DNA of 64,000 nt. Origin: Microcoleus sp. FACHB-1515 (GTDB taxonomy: Bacteria; Cyanobacteriota; Cyanobacteriia; Elainellales; Elainellaceae). The stretch is taken from contig NZ_JACJPO010000074.1 in assembly GCF_014696105.1 (NCBI RefSeq), positions 1 to 64,000 on the forward strand, written 5' to 3'. This document shows, one piece after another, positions 50,416 through 58,774 of the stretch. Within the stretch, counting starts at the first letter, position 1. Each line of letters starts with the position of its first letter. The notes beneath the pieces are model-generated. The model had not been told where the DNA came from. It saw only the letters and a list, made by a program, of their open reading frames with translations, and did not search any database. Both the position numbers and the translations under genes were made by a program.

Positions 50416-51057
50416 TTAGGCTGAACTAGAGGTACTATCACGCTTCTGGATTGCGCTTCTGGCATTTTCTGGAAGCCGACTATACAGAGCTTGAATCTGA
50501 TTAGGTCTTGTAATTCTATCTTCAACAATGAAGTTGATCATATCGAAAAGACTGGCAGCTACATCGGGTGAATCATTAATATTAATCTCGCCAGGGTGAA
50601 CAGAGTTGTTTCCAATAACTCTGCAATAATCAAGCGCTTGCTGAACTAAAATAGGAAGACCCTTTTCTACAAGTTCTTTGATGTCAGCATTAATATTTTT
50701 CCCACTACCTCCTAGATGCAGAAGAAGCTTTTGAACACATAATCTTAGTAATGCAGCCGAGGCTCTAGGAGAAGCAGCAAAAATACTACGTGCTTCCTCG
50801 TAATCCAATTTGCAGTCTTCTGGCAAATCTTCATGAGGTGGAACCACTGATACTTCTGGAGGGTCTACGAGGTTTTGCTTATACCAATATGATCTCTGCC
50901 CGCAATGACTACATACACAAATATCAAACCGCTCATCTCTCTTCAAGTTATCTTGTGATACACCAGAAAGAACTCTTAACCATTTTTGAGATGCATAAAC
51001 TCCACAATGTGGACAATGAAATCCTTCTTGCCTATGTTTCGGTGGGTAGTATTTCAT
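50416..51057 (-). CDS. DUF4145 domain protein with N-terminal zinc ribbon
   Basis: The 213-residue protein has two Cys pairs at the N-terminus (HCPHCGVYASQKW and ICVCSHCGQRSYWY), a zinc-ribbon layout. A C-terminal all-helical DUF4145 domain follows: ARSIFAASPRASAALLRLCVQ, KLLLHLGGSGKNINADIKEL and VIGNNSVHPGEININDS. DUF4145 occurs in defence and restriction-related proteins, usually as a C-terminal add-on. Here it is stand-alone. The gene and its flanks (50400-51140) are AT-richer than neighbours and contain no GATCGC core, suggesting recent acquisition. Confidence 0.82.
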   Translation of the reverse strand: MKYYPPKHRQEGFHCPHCGVYASQKWLRVLSGVSQDNLKRDERFDICVCSHCGQRSYWYKQNLVDPPEVSVVPPHEDLPEDCKLDYEEARSIFAASPRASAALLRLCVQKLLLHLGGSGKNINADIKELVEKGLPILVQQALDYCRVIGNNSVHPGEININDSPDVAASLFDMINFIVEDRITRPNQIQALYSRLPENARSAIQKRDSTSSSA

Positions 51058-51194
51058 AAGTGTTGTGCAAGTAGCTTAGCGGTCTTTAAAATACCTTAGC
51101 CTTCAACTGCTGGAAGTATTACCAATTCTCTAACCGAATTTACCTAACTGCTCGATCGCCCCACAAGTCCCTATTGACTTCCCCGCGCAAATCC

Positions 51195-51425
51195 GCTAAC
51201 GTTTCTCTTCAATGCTGCTCATTTGCAGCGTTAGCCCGAAAGTTTAGCCGTCGCGACTGGCGTTGTGTCACCAACAACCAGCCGCTGACCCGTCAAACTG
51301 AAAGCGCCAGTTGTGGCGGGCTAGGGAAATTTTACTCCCTGCCGCCCTAATTGCGTTTGACTTTCGCAAGGGGGCGGCTAGATTTTTGGGTTTTCCGCCC
51401 AATTCAACACAGGAAAACCCAACTC
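51195..51425 (+). promoter_or_regulatory. Structured 5' leader B, candidate cis-regulatory RNA
   Basis: Homologous to leader A at 39451. Stems: GCTAACG/CGTTAGC (51195-51201 / 51229-51235) with nested GCTGC/GCAGC (51214-51218 / 51225-51229) as alternatives; CTGG/CCAG (51257-51260 / 51278-51281); closing AGCCGC/GCGGCT (51280-51285 / 51374-51379) enclosing AACTG/CAGTT (51296-51300 / 51308-51312) and GGCGG/CCGCC (51315-51319 / 51342-51346). GGGTTTTCC (51388-51396) can pair perfectly with GGAAAACCC (51412-51420) at the ribosome site, or instead form TGGG/CCCA (51387-51401). Several stem sequences differ from A but still pair. Confidence 0.7.
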
Positions 51426-51707
51426 ATGAATATCGAAGATTCGCGCTCAAATGAGCGCTCCGATTCGCCTACGCCGGAAATCCGTTCCACTACCAAAATC
51501 AAAGGCGACAAACGCACTCCGATCAAGCACATCTTGATTGGAACGCCGGAAATTGTGGAATTTACGACTCGACGGCTCGATCAGCTTGGTTATGCTGAGG
51601 CGATCGAATGGGCGCGACCGCTTAACCTCAATGAACCTCTTAACATCGTTCCTGATCCCGGAGATGTGATTAGTTTGCTGGTGCGCTATTTGTCGATCGG
51701 CAAATAG
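51426..51707 (+). CDS. Small conserved protein B (paralogue of 39680 gene)
   Basis: The 93-residue protein starts at ATG 51426 behind AGGAAAACCC. A polar N-terminus (MNIEDSRSNERSDSPTPEIR) is followed by the shared domain PIKHILIGTPEIVEFTTRRL, DQLGYAEAIEWARPLNLNEP, and VPDPGDVISLLVRYLSIGK. The domain is conserved with copy A while the first 30 residues are not, so the domain is under selection. No catalytic motif is seen; a small regulatory or nucleic-acid-binding protein is possible. It shares the leader RNA architecture described for 51195-51425. Confidence 0.78.
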   Translation: MNIEDSRSNERSDSPTPEIRSTTKIKGDKRTPIKHILIGTPEIVEFTTRRLDQLGYAEAIEWARPLNLNEPLNIVPDPGDVISLLVRYLSIGK

Positions 51708-51740
51708 TTGAAATCCAAGCGATCGCTGCATCATCGAGTG

Positions 51741-51820
51741 TGGCGATCGCCCTGTGGAGAAACCGTCACATGCCCCACTGCGTTAATGGCAAAGTACGGT
51801 TCGCCCCAACCGTTAATCCG
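51741..51820 (-). pseudogene. Fragment of a second speA gene
   Basis: Read on the minus strand, this encodes RINGWGEPYFAINAVGHVTV then SPQGDRH, matching speA residues near its N-terminus (RINGWGEPYFSINAAGHVTV). The DNA closely matches speA 49846-49923 in the same orientation, with mostly synonymous differences. No other part of speA is present here. Confidence 0.75.
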
Positions 51821-52117
51821 ACGCCTATCAAAACTTTTGTCGTTTGTTGACAAATCGATCGAATTTGTTGAAGAGACTTGCTAAGAAGTTACCAGCTTGA
51901 GGAGCGAAAACAGTAGCCAAGAGTTGCCAGTGATCGCGCTTTAATCAAGTCGTTAAAAAATGTTTTTCAGCCTGCTGCACGAATCCAACAAGGCGGCTAG
52001 AAAAGCCAAGAATCTAATGCTTTAGCAGTAGCGTTAAGAGATGTTTCATTCCTGCGATAGTTTTCTGCTGGCGACGATCGTAGGCACGATAGACAAAAAT
52101 AATTCAGCAAGATTGCG

Positions 52118-52492
52118 ATGAGCTTAGAACCTGATCCGTACAAGCAGCAAGAACTGAGATACAAAAGTATTGAGGCGCGATCGAGAGTCGTTACGGCAGT
52201 TGCCGCGATCGCCTCGGCAGTTACCGCTTTTCTAGCCTTACGCAGCGCCACAGCGCCCGATCAGCCCGTTCAAACTGCCCCAACCGCATTGCCTGCTTCA
52301 CCTGTGCAGTCTGCTCCTGCCAATTCGCCAGCGGCAATCACTGTTCCGCCTGCTGCCCCTCCATCTCAGCAAGCGATTCCGCCTCAGCCTGCCGCTCCAC
52401 CACAACAGGCCGCTCCAACTGCTCCAAGCACTCCGACTGGACAAGCGGATGACGATGAAGACCAGGATGACGACGGGCAAGATGATGGTTAG
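52118..52492 (+). CDS. Small membrane-anchored Pro/Ala-rich protein with acidic tail
   Basis: The 124-residue product has a short polar N-terminus (MSLEPDPYKQQELRYKSIEA), a moderately hydrophobic helix (VVTAVAAIASAVTAFLAL, about 24-41), then about 65 residues dominated by Pro, Ala, Gln and Ser. It ends with a run of Asp/Glu (ADDDEDQDDDGQDDG). A single-span anchor with a disordered, acidic extension is inferred. No family was recognised. It is convergent with DedA; the 410-base gap on its left holds only the speA fragment. Confidence 0.62.
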   Translation: MSLEPDPYKQQELRYKSIEARSRVVTAVAAIASAVTAFLALRSATAPDQPVQTAPTALPASPVQSAPANSPAAITVPPAAPPSQQAIPPQPAAPPQQAAPTAPSTPTGQADDDEDQDDDGQDDG

Positions 52493-52535
52493 ATGTCGGT
52501 GGCGATCGACTTCAGCGCGATCGCTCCAGTCCAAC

Positions 52536-53150
52536 TTACTTAGCAGGATGAGCGCGACGCTCTAGCCAGAAGGAAAATCCGATCCAGGCAACGACGATGA
52601 GCAAGGTGGCGATCGCAAACTGCGACATCCAGGCCAGCAAGTCTTCCAGCGGAATGATTCTGCCCGCAAAATACGCCAAGCTCACCATTGCCGAAGCCCA
52701 AGTTGCGGCTCCGGCTAAGTTGCACAGGAAAAATTTGTAGTAAGGCATCCGGGCAATTCCCGCCAACGGCCCGGCAAAGATTCGCAACAGCGCAATGAAG
52801 CGACCGAGGAAAACAGCCTTCGCCGCGTTCTGGCTGAACTGATCGCGCACTTCTTCAAGCTGAGTCTCGGAGATCCGAAAGAAGGAACCCAATCGCGTCA
52901 GCAGTGTCCAACCGCCGATCGTGCCCAGCCAATACCCAAAGCTGTCGCCCAATACGGCTCCAGCGATCGCACTGACCCAGACGCCCCAATAGTTCAGTTC
53001 ACCGCTGCCTGCGAGAAAACCGCCGACGATCGTAATCGTTTCACCGGGAAGCGGAACGCCTGCATTTTCCAGCATGATTCCCAAGAAAACTGCACCATAG
53101 CCGTATTCCTGTGCCAAGTGCTGAATCGTTTCTAATGACACAAATTCCAT
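52536..53150 (-). CDS. DedA family membrane protein
   Basis: The 204-residue membrane protein belongs to the DedA/SNARE-associated (VTT) family, scramblase-like proteins that recycle lipid carriers such as undecaprenyl phosphate or phospholipids. Motifs: FLGIMLENAGVPLPGETITI, GSFFRISETQLEEVRDQFSQ and FLGRFIALLRIFAGPLAGIA with the conserved arginines (R in GRF and LRI), and the C-terminal pair of helices. Its length is typical. HrcA lies upstream on the same strand, 89 bases away, but a functional link is not evident. Confidence 0.92.
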   Translation of the reverse strand: MEFVSLETIQHLAQEYGYGAVFLGIMLENAGVPLPGETITIVGGFLAGSGELNYWGVWVSAIAGAVLGDSFGYWLGTIGGWTLLTRLGSFFRISETQLEEVRDQFSQNAAKAVFLGRFIALLRIFAGPLAGIARMPYYKFFLCNLAGAATWASAMVSLAYFAGRIIPLEDLLAWMSQFAIATLLIVVAWIGFSFWLERRAHPAK

Positions 53151-53239
53151 AAATTCGGCAATGCAGTGTTTAATAAACTTTACATTATTCTCACTTGATA
53201 TTGCCCTATTTGTATCGAAGGTGTCAATCTGCTGGGCAG

Positions 53240-54313
53240 CTAGTTCTGCGTCAGCGCTTCTGAAAGATAGTCGGCGGTGGCTTCCACAAGGGCGATCGCA
53301 TCTTCATACACCATCCGCGTGGGTCCCAACATGCCCACGCTGCCGACCGGAACATCACCGCGCTGATAGGTCGCGGAAATTAAAGCGCACGATCGCATCG
53401 GCTCTAGGGGATTTTCTGACCCAATGCGGACGCTGACGCGCTTTCCGGTTTCACCTTCCGGTGCGGTGAAAATCAGCGACCAAAGCTGGTCTTGTTCTTC
53501 TTCAAGGAGCTGCATGATCATTTGCACTTGCTGAAGTTCCGAGAACTCCGGCTGGCGACGCAGCACTTCGGCCACTCCGCTAATTAAAATGTGCGTTGAA
53601 ACGGGCGTTTGGGTGCGGCGATCGAGTTCGGCCAGCGACGATCGCAGCAGATTCGTATATCGCTCAAATTCGCGCCCCAGTTCGCTCCAGTCAAGGGTGG
53701 CGATTTCGGAGAGCGATCGCCCGCGCAAATGCGTGTTGAGGAAGTTGGAAAGCACCTGCAACTCGCGCTCTAGCAAGTCGGATTCGGTTGCTTCCGGCGC
53801 GGCAGGCAAATTCATCAAAACCGATTGTGTTTGATAGGAATCGAGAACGACAATCAGCATGACGCGATCGGGATCAATCTGCACAAGCTGCAAATGCCGC
53901 AAAGTGGTCACGCTGGTTTGCGGCAGCGTCACCATTGCAATGTAGCCGCTCAGCGTTGAGAGAATTTGCGCCGCCCCGCGCATCACGGCTTCAAAGCTCC
54001 AGCCTTCCCAGTTCAACTGGTCAGTCAGCATTTGATCGACCTGTCGGGCGACGGCTTCGGACGGCGTGATTAGCTGATCGACATAAATTCGATAGCCGGA
54101 ATCCGAGGGAACGCGACCCGCTGAGGTGTGCGGCTGATAGAGCAGGCCGGATTTTTCCAGGTAGCCCATTGCGTTGCGAATCGTCGCCGGACTCACTTTC
54201 GGATTGAATTCGCCGACGATCGCTTCTGATCCGACAGGCTTGGCCGTTGCGATGTAGTGGCGCACTGTAGCCCACAAAACTTGCTGCTGGCGATCGTTGA
54301 GCTTAATTTGCAT
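53240..54313 (-). CDS. hrcA: Heat-inducible transcription repressor HrcA
   Basis: HrcA represses chaperone genes (groE, dnaK) by binding CIRCE elements until heat titrates GroEL. The 357-residue protein has the N-terminal winged-helix domain ([60 protein letters not shown]), [18 protein letters not shown], the middle domain and a C-terminal GAF-like dimer domain ([20 protein letters not shown]). No CIRCE element is visible next to it, and no chaperone gene is in the window. Confidence 0.95.
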   Translation of the reverse strand: MQIKLNDRQQQVLWATVRHYIATAKPVGSEAIVGEFNPKVSPATIRNAMGYLEKSGLLYQPHTSAGRVPSDSGYRIYVDQLITPSEAVARQVDQMLTDQLNWEGWSFEAVMRGAAQILSTLSGYIAMVTLPQTSVTTLRHLQLVQIDPDRVMLIVVLDSYQTQSVLMNLPAAPEATESDLLERELQVLSNFLNTHLRGRSLSEIATLDWSELGREFERYTNLLRSSLAELDRRTQTPVSTHILISGVAEVLRRQPEFSELQQVQMIMQLLEEEQDQLWSLIFTAPEGETGKRVSVRIGSENPLEPMRSCALISATYQRGDVPVGSVGMLGPTRMVYEDAIALVEATADYLSEALTQN

Positions 54314-54388
54314 AACCGCTTGTTAAACTTTCGTGATTCTAATCTAACTTTTGTTGCGGCTGTCGATCGTCAATTTTAATACTGTGAC

Positions 54389-54736
54389 TTAATACTGGGG
54401 TACAGACGGATCGACGATTTGCGAATAGGCCGCGATGCCGCCCGCCAAATTCTTGACATTCGTGAAGCCCTGACTGGCGAGCCACTGGCACATCTGCATC
54501 GATCGCATTCCGTGATGACACATGACGATCGTTTCCGCATCCGGGTCGAGGCGCGATCGAATCTCACTCGACCACTCGCCATACTGACTCAGCGGCAGAT
54601 TAAGGAAGCCGTCAAGCTGAGCGAGTTCAAGTTCTTCCGGTTCGCGCACATCGACAAGCTGCAAGTTCGGTTCAGCCTGTCGCTGCGCGAATTCTTCCAC
54701 ACGAAGCTGAGCGATCGGAGGGGGAGCGGCGGTCAT
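54389..54736 (-). CDS. Rhodanese-like domain protein
   Basis: The 115-residue single-domain protein starts at ATG 54736 (MTAAPPPIAQLRVEEFAQRQ). It has the rhodanese fold with LVDVREPEELELAQLDGFLN near the start and the active-site loop MCHHGMRSMQMCQWL. In canonical rhodaneses this loop starts with the catalytic cysteine followed by five residues (C-x5-R), which is intact here (CHHGMRS). It could transfer sulfane sulfur or act as a phosphatase-like protein. It is encoded alone. Confidence 0.9.
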   Translation of the reverse strand: MTAAPPPIAQLRVEEFAQRQAEPNLQLVDVREPEELELAQLDGFLNLPLSQYGEWSSEIRSRLDPDAETIVMCHHGMRSMQMCQWLASQGFTNVKNLAGGIAAYSQIVDPSVPQY

Positions 54737-54829
54737 GGGTTCAAGGGAGAAACTGCTTAGCCGTTTATTGTACGAGTTGGAGATGGTGAAGGGCAAAAGG
54801 CATGAGATATTGCACTGCGCTCAAGGATG

Positions 54830-54970
54830 CCAGGAAATCAATTTCCTGCCTGAAAGCTGAAACCCATTGAAATAGGTTTCAACCCATAGATCGCTCGGCA
54901 GATCGCTCGGCTTTGAGTCCGTTTGAACGGACTTGCGCTTTTAGCCCGAATTTTAATTCAGGGCTACAGG
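54830..54970. repeat. Multi-hairpin intergenic repeat
   Basis: The 200-base gap left of the SRPBCC-like gene holds three short palindromes: TGAAACCCATTGAAATAGGT running into TTCA, AGTCCGTTTGAACGGACT (54916-54933, exact), and AGCCCGAATTTTAATTCAGG running into GC. Stacks of such hairpins are typical of small non-autonomous elements in cyanobacteria. Confidence 0.6.
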
Positions 54971-54995
54971 AGGCTGGCACAATCCCTAAAAATCT

Positions 54996-55379
54996 TCAAT
55001 TTTGGCGATCGAGATACTGCCGAAGCTGCGTCAAACTCGCCGTCTGTCCCAAACTCAGCGGCAGCAGGGAAACGCCCGCCAGATCCGACTGCACCCAGCC
55101 ATCGCCCCAGCGCCAATCTTGATAGCCATCGATTCCCTGACTCATCAGCAGGCGCAAATGATTGTCTCCGACTTGTTCGACGCGATGGGCGATCGCCACT
55201 GGTCCCAGCCAGCTTGTAAAGGTTGTGCCTTCAGTCAGCACTTCGGGCAGTCCTTCCGAAAAGCGCTGCCACCACATCCACTGCTTGAGCGCATTGGGAC
55301 GCAGCAGACTTTGGGCGATCGCCTCTCTTGAAGCTGCCAATTCAATCCGCAGTTGACTTTGCTGAAACGTCCCCAACAT
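54996..55379 (-). CDS. SRPBCC-like small protein
   Basis: The 127-residue protein reads MLGTFQQSQLRIELAASREA with IAQSLLRPNALKQWMWWQRF, then TFTSWLGPVAIAHRVEQVGD, NHLRLLMSQGIDGYQDWRWG and DGWVQSDLAGVSLLPLSLGQ. The sequence is that of a START/SRPBCC-type cavity protein (short strands, long C-terminal helix). The ligand and role are unknown. It is divergent from hslO with about 115 bases between. Confidence 0.72.
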   Translation of the reverse strand: MLGTFQQSQLRIELAASREAIAQSLLRPNALKQWMWWQRFSEGLPEVLTEGTTFTSWLGPVAIAHRVEQVGDNHLRLLMSQGIDGYQDWRWGDGWVQSDLAGVSLLPLSLGQTASLTQLRQYLDRQN

Positions 55380-55495
55380 ATCCGTAAACCTCGTGCAACT
55401 CTTTCAGTATGGCAAACCGTACTTGGCGTCGGCGATCGCAGCCAAAGCCGCCCTCTACAATAGAAATAGAGCGATTAAGAAATGTGTAGGTTTTC

Positions 55496-56395
55496 ATGGC
55501 GGATCAGTTAATTCGAGCCACAGCAGCAGAAGGCGGCATTCGCGCTGTGGGCGTGATCACGACGCGCCTGACCGAAGAAGCAAGGCAGCGTCATCAGCTT
55601 TCCTATGTTGCCACTGCTGCCCTCGGTCGCACCATGTCAGCGGGCTTGCTGCTAGCTTCCAGCATGAAGCGGCCAGAGTCGCGAGTCAATATTCGGATTC
55701 GGGGCGATGGTCCGTTGGGTGGCGTGATGGTGGATGCCGGATTGGATGGCACGGTGCGCGGCTATGTAGACGACCCTTCGATCGAACTTCCCCCGAACGC
55801 CAAAGGCAAACTGGATGTCGGCGGCGCAGTCGGACACAACGGCTATGTCTACGTCGTTCACGATGTTGGCTACGGCTATCCCTATTCCAGCACGGTCGAA
55901 CTCGTCTCCGGTGAAATTGGCGAAGACATCACGTACTACCTCGCTGCTTCTGAGCAAACGCCCTCAGCCTTGCAGCTTGGCGTATTCGTTGGCGCGGAAG
56001 GCGTGACGGCGGCAGGTGGCTTGCTGATTCAGGTTTTGCCGAAAGCAGCACGAGATGAAGCCTTGGTCGAAAAGCTGGAATCTCGCGTCGCGGCACTGGC
56101 TGGATTTACGCCGCTGTTGCAGGCTGGAAAAACGCTGCCGCAAATTTTTGAGCAGCTTTTGGGCGATATGGGTCTGGAAATTTTGCCGGAAACGCAGCTT
56201 GTCCGCTTTCACTGCGGCTGCTCGTTCGATCGCGTCATGGGCGCACTCAAAATTCTCGGTCAAGCTGAACTGCGCGACATGATCGAAAAAGATCACGGCG
56301 CAGAAGCAACCTGCCACTTTTGCAATCAGGTTTATCGCGCTGACATTGACCAGCTTGAAGGCTTGATTCAAGAGCTACAGGCCGAGTCGGTTTAG
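55496..56395 (+). CDS. hslO: Redox-regulated chaperone Hsp33
   Basis: Hsp33 is a holdase activated by oxidation and heat. The 299-residue protein starts MADQLIRATAAEGGIRAVGV. Its C-terminal redox switch has the zinc cysteines CGCSFDRV (a CxC pair near 240) and CHFCNQVY (a CxxC pair near 273). The core includes GPLGGVMVDAGLDGTVRGYV and EDITYYLAASEQTPSALQLG. Length and motifs are complete. It is divergent from the SRPBCC-like gene and has its own terminator about 140 bases after the stop. Confidence 0.95.
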   Translation: MADQLIRATAAEGGIRAVGVITTRLTEEARQRHQLSYVATAALGRTMSAGLLLASSMKRPESRVNIRIRGDGPLGGVMVDAGLDGTVRGYVDDPSIELPPNAKGKLDVGGAVGHNGYVYVVHDVGYGYPYSSTVELVSGEIGEDITYYLAASEQTPSALQLGVFVGAEGVTAAGGLLIQVLPKAARDEALVEKLESRVAALAGFTPLLQAGKTLPQIFEQLLGDMGLEILPETQLVRFHCGCSFDRVMGALKILGQAELRDMIEKDHGAEATCHFCNQVYRADIDQLEGLIQELQAESV

Positions 56396-56442
56396 TGTGA
56401 GCGATCGCCCCCATTCATTAGACTTCTTGCACGAATGGTCGA

Positions 56443-56482
56443 TCGCCCCCTAAATCCCCCATTCATGGGGGACTTTGAAGCT
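56443..56482. repeat. Dispersed C-rich/G-rich hairpin repeat
   Basis: CCCCCTAAATCCCCCATTCA followed by TGGGGGACTTTGAA. It is the fifth member of the family seen at 39351, 40085, 45886 and 157; here the loop changed from TTCTCAAG to ATTCATG. Confidence 0.65.
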
Positions 56483-56536
56483 CAATCTGGGCAATTTCAA
56501 GGAGCAAAATTTGATTCATGCAAGCGGTCTATTTAA

Positions 56537-56576
56537 AAAACTCCGTGCTGTGCTTCAATCAGCGGCGCGGAGTTTT
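56537..56576 (+). terminator. Terminator after hslO
   Basis: AAAACTCCG (56537-56545) pairs with CGGAGTTTT (56568-56576), with an inner GCTG/CAGC stem. T4 closes the stem and A4 opens it, so it could serve either strand. Confidence 0.7.
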
Positions 56577-56635
56577 ATCGTAATCCAGTTCAAAAGGAAG
56601 TACAAATATGCGAGCGTGAGCGTCAATTATTTTGG

Positions 56636-57019
56636 CTAAATTACGCGAACGGAGTAAGCACGAATCGCTGGATCAATACTAGCGATCGTTAGATTTTGCT
56701 GTAGCGCTTGGCAGATCAAAATTCGGTCAAACGGATCACGGTGCAACAGCGGCAGGTGGATCAATTGAGCAACACTACTCTCGCTTAAATCGAGTGAATC
56801 GATCTGGTGAAGATCGCGTTGCTTTGGCAGATAAGTTTCAGGTGATTCTGGCAAAGGCAGCTTGCCTAGCTGATATTTGATAATGCACTCCCAAATTGAA
56901 ATCACGCTCAAGTAAATCTTGTTATTTGGATCGCGAATGCTATCTCGAACATCGATCGATAGCCGACGATCGCCACTAATAAACCATAAAAAGATATGCG
57001 TATCTAGCAAAATCTTCAT
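56636..57019 (-). CDS. PIN-domain toxin (VapC-type)
   Basis: The 127-residue PIN-domain protein is a probable RNase toxin. Acidic metal-binding residues are visible: Asp6 in ILLDTHIFLWF, Glu near 43 in ISIWECIIKYQLGKL, and Asp in LHRDPFDRILICQALQ, plus a final aspartate in ASIDPAIRAY. That set fits VapC. The start overlaps the antitoxin stop by four bases. Such modules are abundant in cyanobacteria and may be stabilising or defence elements. Confidence 0.9.
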   Translation of the reverse strand: MKILLDTHIFLWFISGDRRLSIDVRDSIRDPNNKIYLSVISIWECIIKYQLGKLPLPESPETYLPKQRDLHQIDSLDLSESSVAQLIHLPLLHRDPFDRILICQALQQNLTIASIDPAIRAYSVRVI

Positions 57020-57255
57020 CGCTCTTCAAATGCATCGAGAATATCTTCTGGCAAGGGCGCATCAAAATCATCGGGAACCGTAAATTCTCCAGTACACAAA
57101 CCAAAGGGGCGCAGCGGTTGATGGTTTGCGACGATAGGTCGAAGCTCTGCGATCGGTTCACCTGCCAACAAAATCACAAAAGTTTCGCCTGCTTCCACCT
57201 GTCGCAAATACTTCAAGGGATCGCGCTGAATCTCATCGATCGTGACATTCAACAT
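57016..57255 (-). CDS. Phd/YefM-type antitoxin
   Basis: The 79-residue protein begins MLNVTIDEIQRDPLKYLRQV and continues EAGETFVILLAGEPIAELRP, the Phd/YefM fold that binds DNA at its N-terminus and the toxin with its C-terminus (FTVPDDFDAPLPEDILDAFE). It is the first gene of the pair, so it probably represses the promoter in the 160-base gap before it. The four-base overlap with the toxin implies coupled translation. Confidence 0.9.
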   Translation of the reverse strand: MLNVTIDEIQRDPLKYLRQVEAGETFVILLAGEPIAELRPIVANHQPLRPFGLCTGEFTVPDDFDAPLPEDILDAFEER

Positions 57256-57420
57256 GTGAAATACCTCAATTTCAACTCTGCCTATTGTTTAATTTACGTG
57301 TTTAATTCACATTGAGTCATACCCTGCGTCTAGATTACCCTTGTACTCAACAGAGAATACTTCAATCTCTGAGCGTCCCGCATGTAAGAAAATAGTGACA
57401 GTGTTCTTCTTGCGATCGCC

Positions 57421-58743
57421 ATGAGCCAGCCCAAAATTATCGTTCTAGATGACGACCCGACCGGATCGCAAACGGTGCATAGCTGTTTGCTGCTGACGCG
57501 CTGGGATGTCGAAACATTGCGGCTGGGATTGGCGGATGACTCACCGATTTTCTTTGTGCTGACGAATACTCGCGCTTTGACCGGATTGCAGGCAGACGCG
57601 ATCGTGCGGGGAGTGTGTCAAAACCTGAAGGAAGCGATCGCCCTGGAAGGAATCGAAGATTTTCTCGTCGTCAGCCGATCGGATTCAACGCTGCGCGGCC
57701 ACTATCCGATCGAGACGGATGCGATCGCGGCGGAATTGGGTTCGTTTGACGCGCATTTTCTCACGCCTGCCTTTTTCGAGGGCGGACGGTTTACGCGAGA
57801 CAGCATTCACTATCTGGTCGTCAATGGTGTGCCGACTCCGGTTCACGAAACGGAATTTGCGCGAGATTCCGTGTTCGCCTACAGCTACAGCTATTTGCCG
57901 GATTATGTCGAGGAAAAGACGCAGGGGCGGATTCCAGCCGATCGAGTCGAGCGCTTTGTGCTGGAAGATGTGCGGTGGGGAGTGCAAGACCGATTGCTGA
58001 AGCTTCATGACAATCAGTGCGTGGTTGTGGATGCGGAAACGCAGGCGGATATGAATCAGTTTGCCGCTGATGTGCTGGCAGTGGCGGCTCAGGGCAAGCG
58101 GTTTTTGTTTCGCAGTGCGGCGAGCTTGCTGACGGCTTTGGCGAATTTGCCGCCGCAGCCGATCGCCCCGGAAGATATGGCAGCCTACACGCGCAACGGC
58201 AAACCCGGAGCCGTGATCGTCGGGTCGCATGTCCGCAAAACGACGGAGCAGCTAGAAGGCTTGCTGGAAGCAGCGGGAACAGTGGGGGTTGAGGTAGATG
58301 TGTCTCACCTGCTGAATGATTCGGTCGATCAGCGAAATGCCCTGCTCGATTCCATTTTGGAACAGGTGCGATCGATTCACAAGGAAGGCAAAACGCCTGT
58401 GATTTTCACGAGTCGGCAAGAGCTAGCCTTCACCGATACGCAGACGCGCCTCAACTTCGGTGTGGCGGTTTCTTCGCTGCTGATGGATATTGTGCGTGGA
58501 TTGCCCGACGAGATTGGATTTTTGATTAGTAAAGGCGGAATTACCTCAAATGATGTGCTGAGTAGCGGGCTGGCGCTGACTTCGGCGCGGCTGTTGGGGC
58601 AAATTTTGCCCGGAGTTTCGGTTGTGAGAACGCCAGATGATCATTCGCAGTTTCCGAATTTGCCTGTGGTGTTGTTTCCGGGAAATGTGGGCGATCGCAG
58701 TTCGCTGGCAGCAGCCTACTTACGTTTGGCTGTGGGCAGTTAA
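57421..58743 (+). CDS. Four-carbon acid sugar kinase family protein (DUF1537)
   Basis: The 440-residue protein is a DUF1537/OtnK-type kinase, a family that phosphorylates four-carbon sugar acids such as threonate or erythronate. Motifs: VLDDDPTGSQTVHSCLLLTR at residues 7-26 (substrate end), FLVVSRSDSTLRGHYPIETD, HFLTPAFFEGGRFTRDSIHY, and the C-terminal nucleotide domain (LLTALANLPPQPIAPEDMAA, IGFLISKGGITSNDVLSSGL, FPGNVGD). Length is typical. Partner dehydrogenase or aldolase genes are absent, so the substrate is not fixed by context. Confidence 0.9.
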   Translation: MSQPKIIVLDDDPTGSQTVHSCLLLTRWDVETLRLGLADDSPIFFVLTNTRALTGLQADAIVRGVCQNLKEAIALEGIEDFLVVSRSDSTLRGHYPIETDAIAAELGSFDAHFLTPAFFEGGRFTRDSIHYLVVNGVPTPVHETEFARDSVFAYSYSYLPDYVEEKTQGRIPADRVERFVLEDVRWGVQDRLLKLHDNQCVVVDAETQADMNQFAADVLAVAAQGKRFLFRSAASLLTALANLPPQPIAPEDMAAYTRNGKPGAVIVGSHVRKTTEQLEGLLEAAGTVGVEVDVSHLLNDSVDQRNALLDSILEQVRSIHKEGKTPVIFTSRQELAFTDTQTRLNFGVAVSSLLMDIVRGLPDEIGFLISKGGITSNDVLSSGLALTSARLLGQILPGVSVVRTPDDHSQFPNLPVVLFPGNVGDRSSLAAAYLRLAVGS

Positions 58744-58774
58744 CGGATCGATCGCCTTGCAGCCTACTTGCTGT

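Noticed and set aside
51195-51425. Omega-RNA/HEARO of an IscB-type element
   Set aside because: A structured RNA ahead of an ORF suggested it, but the ORF has no HNH or RuvC motifs and is only 93 residues.
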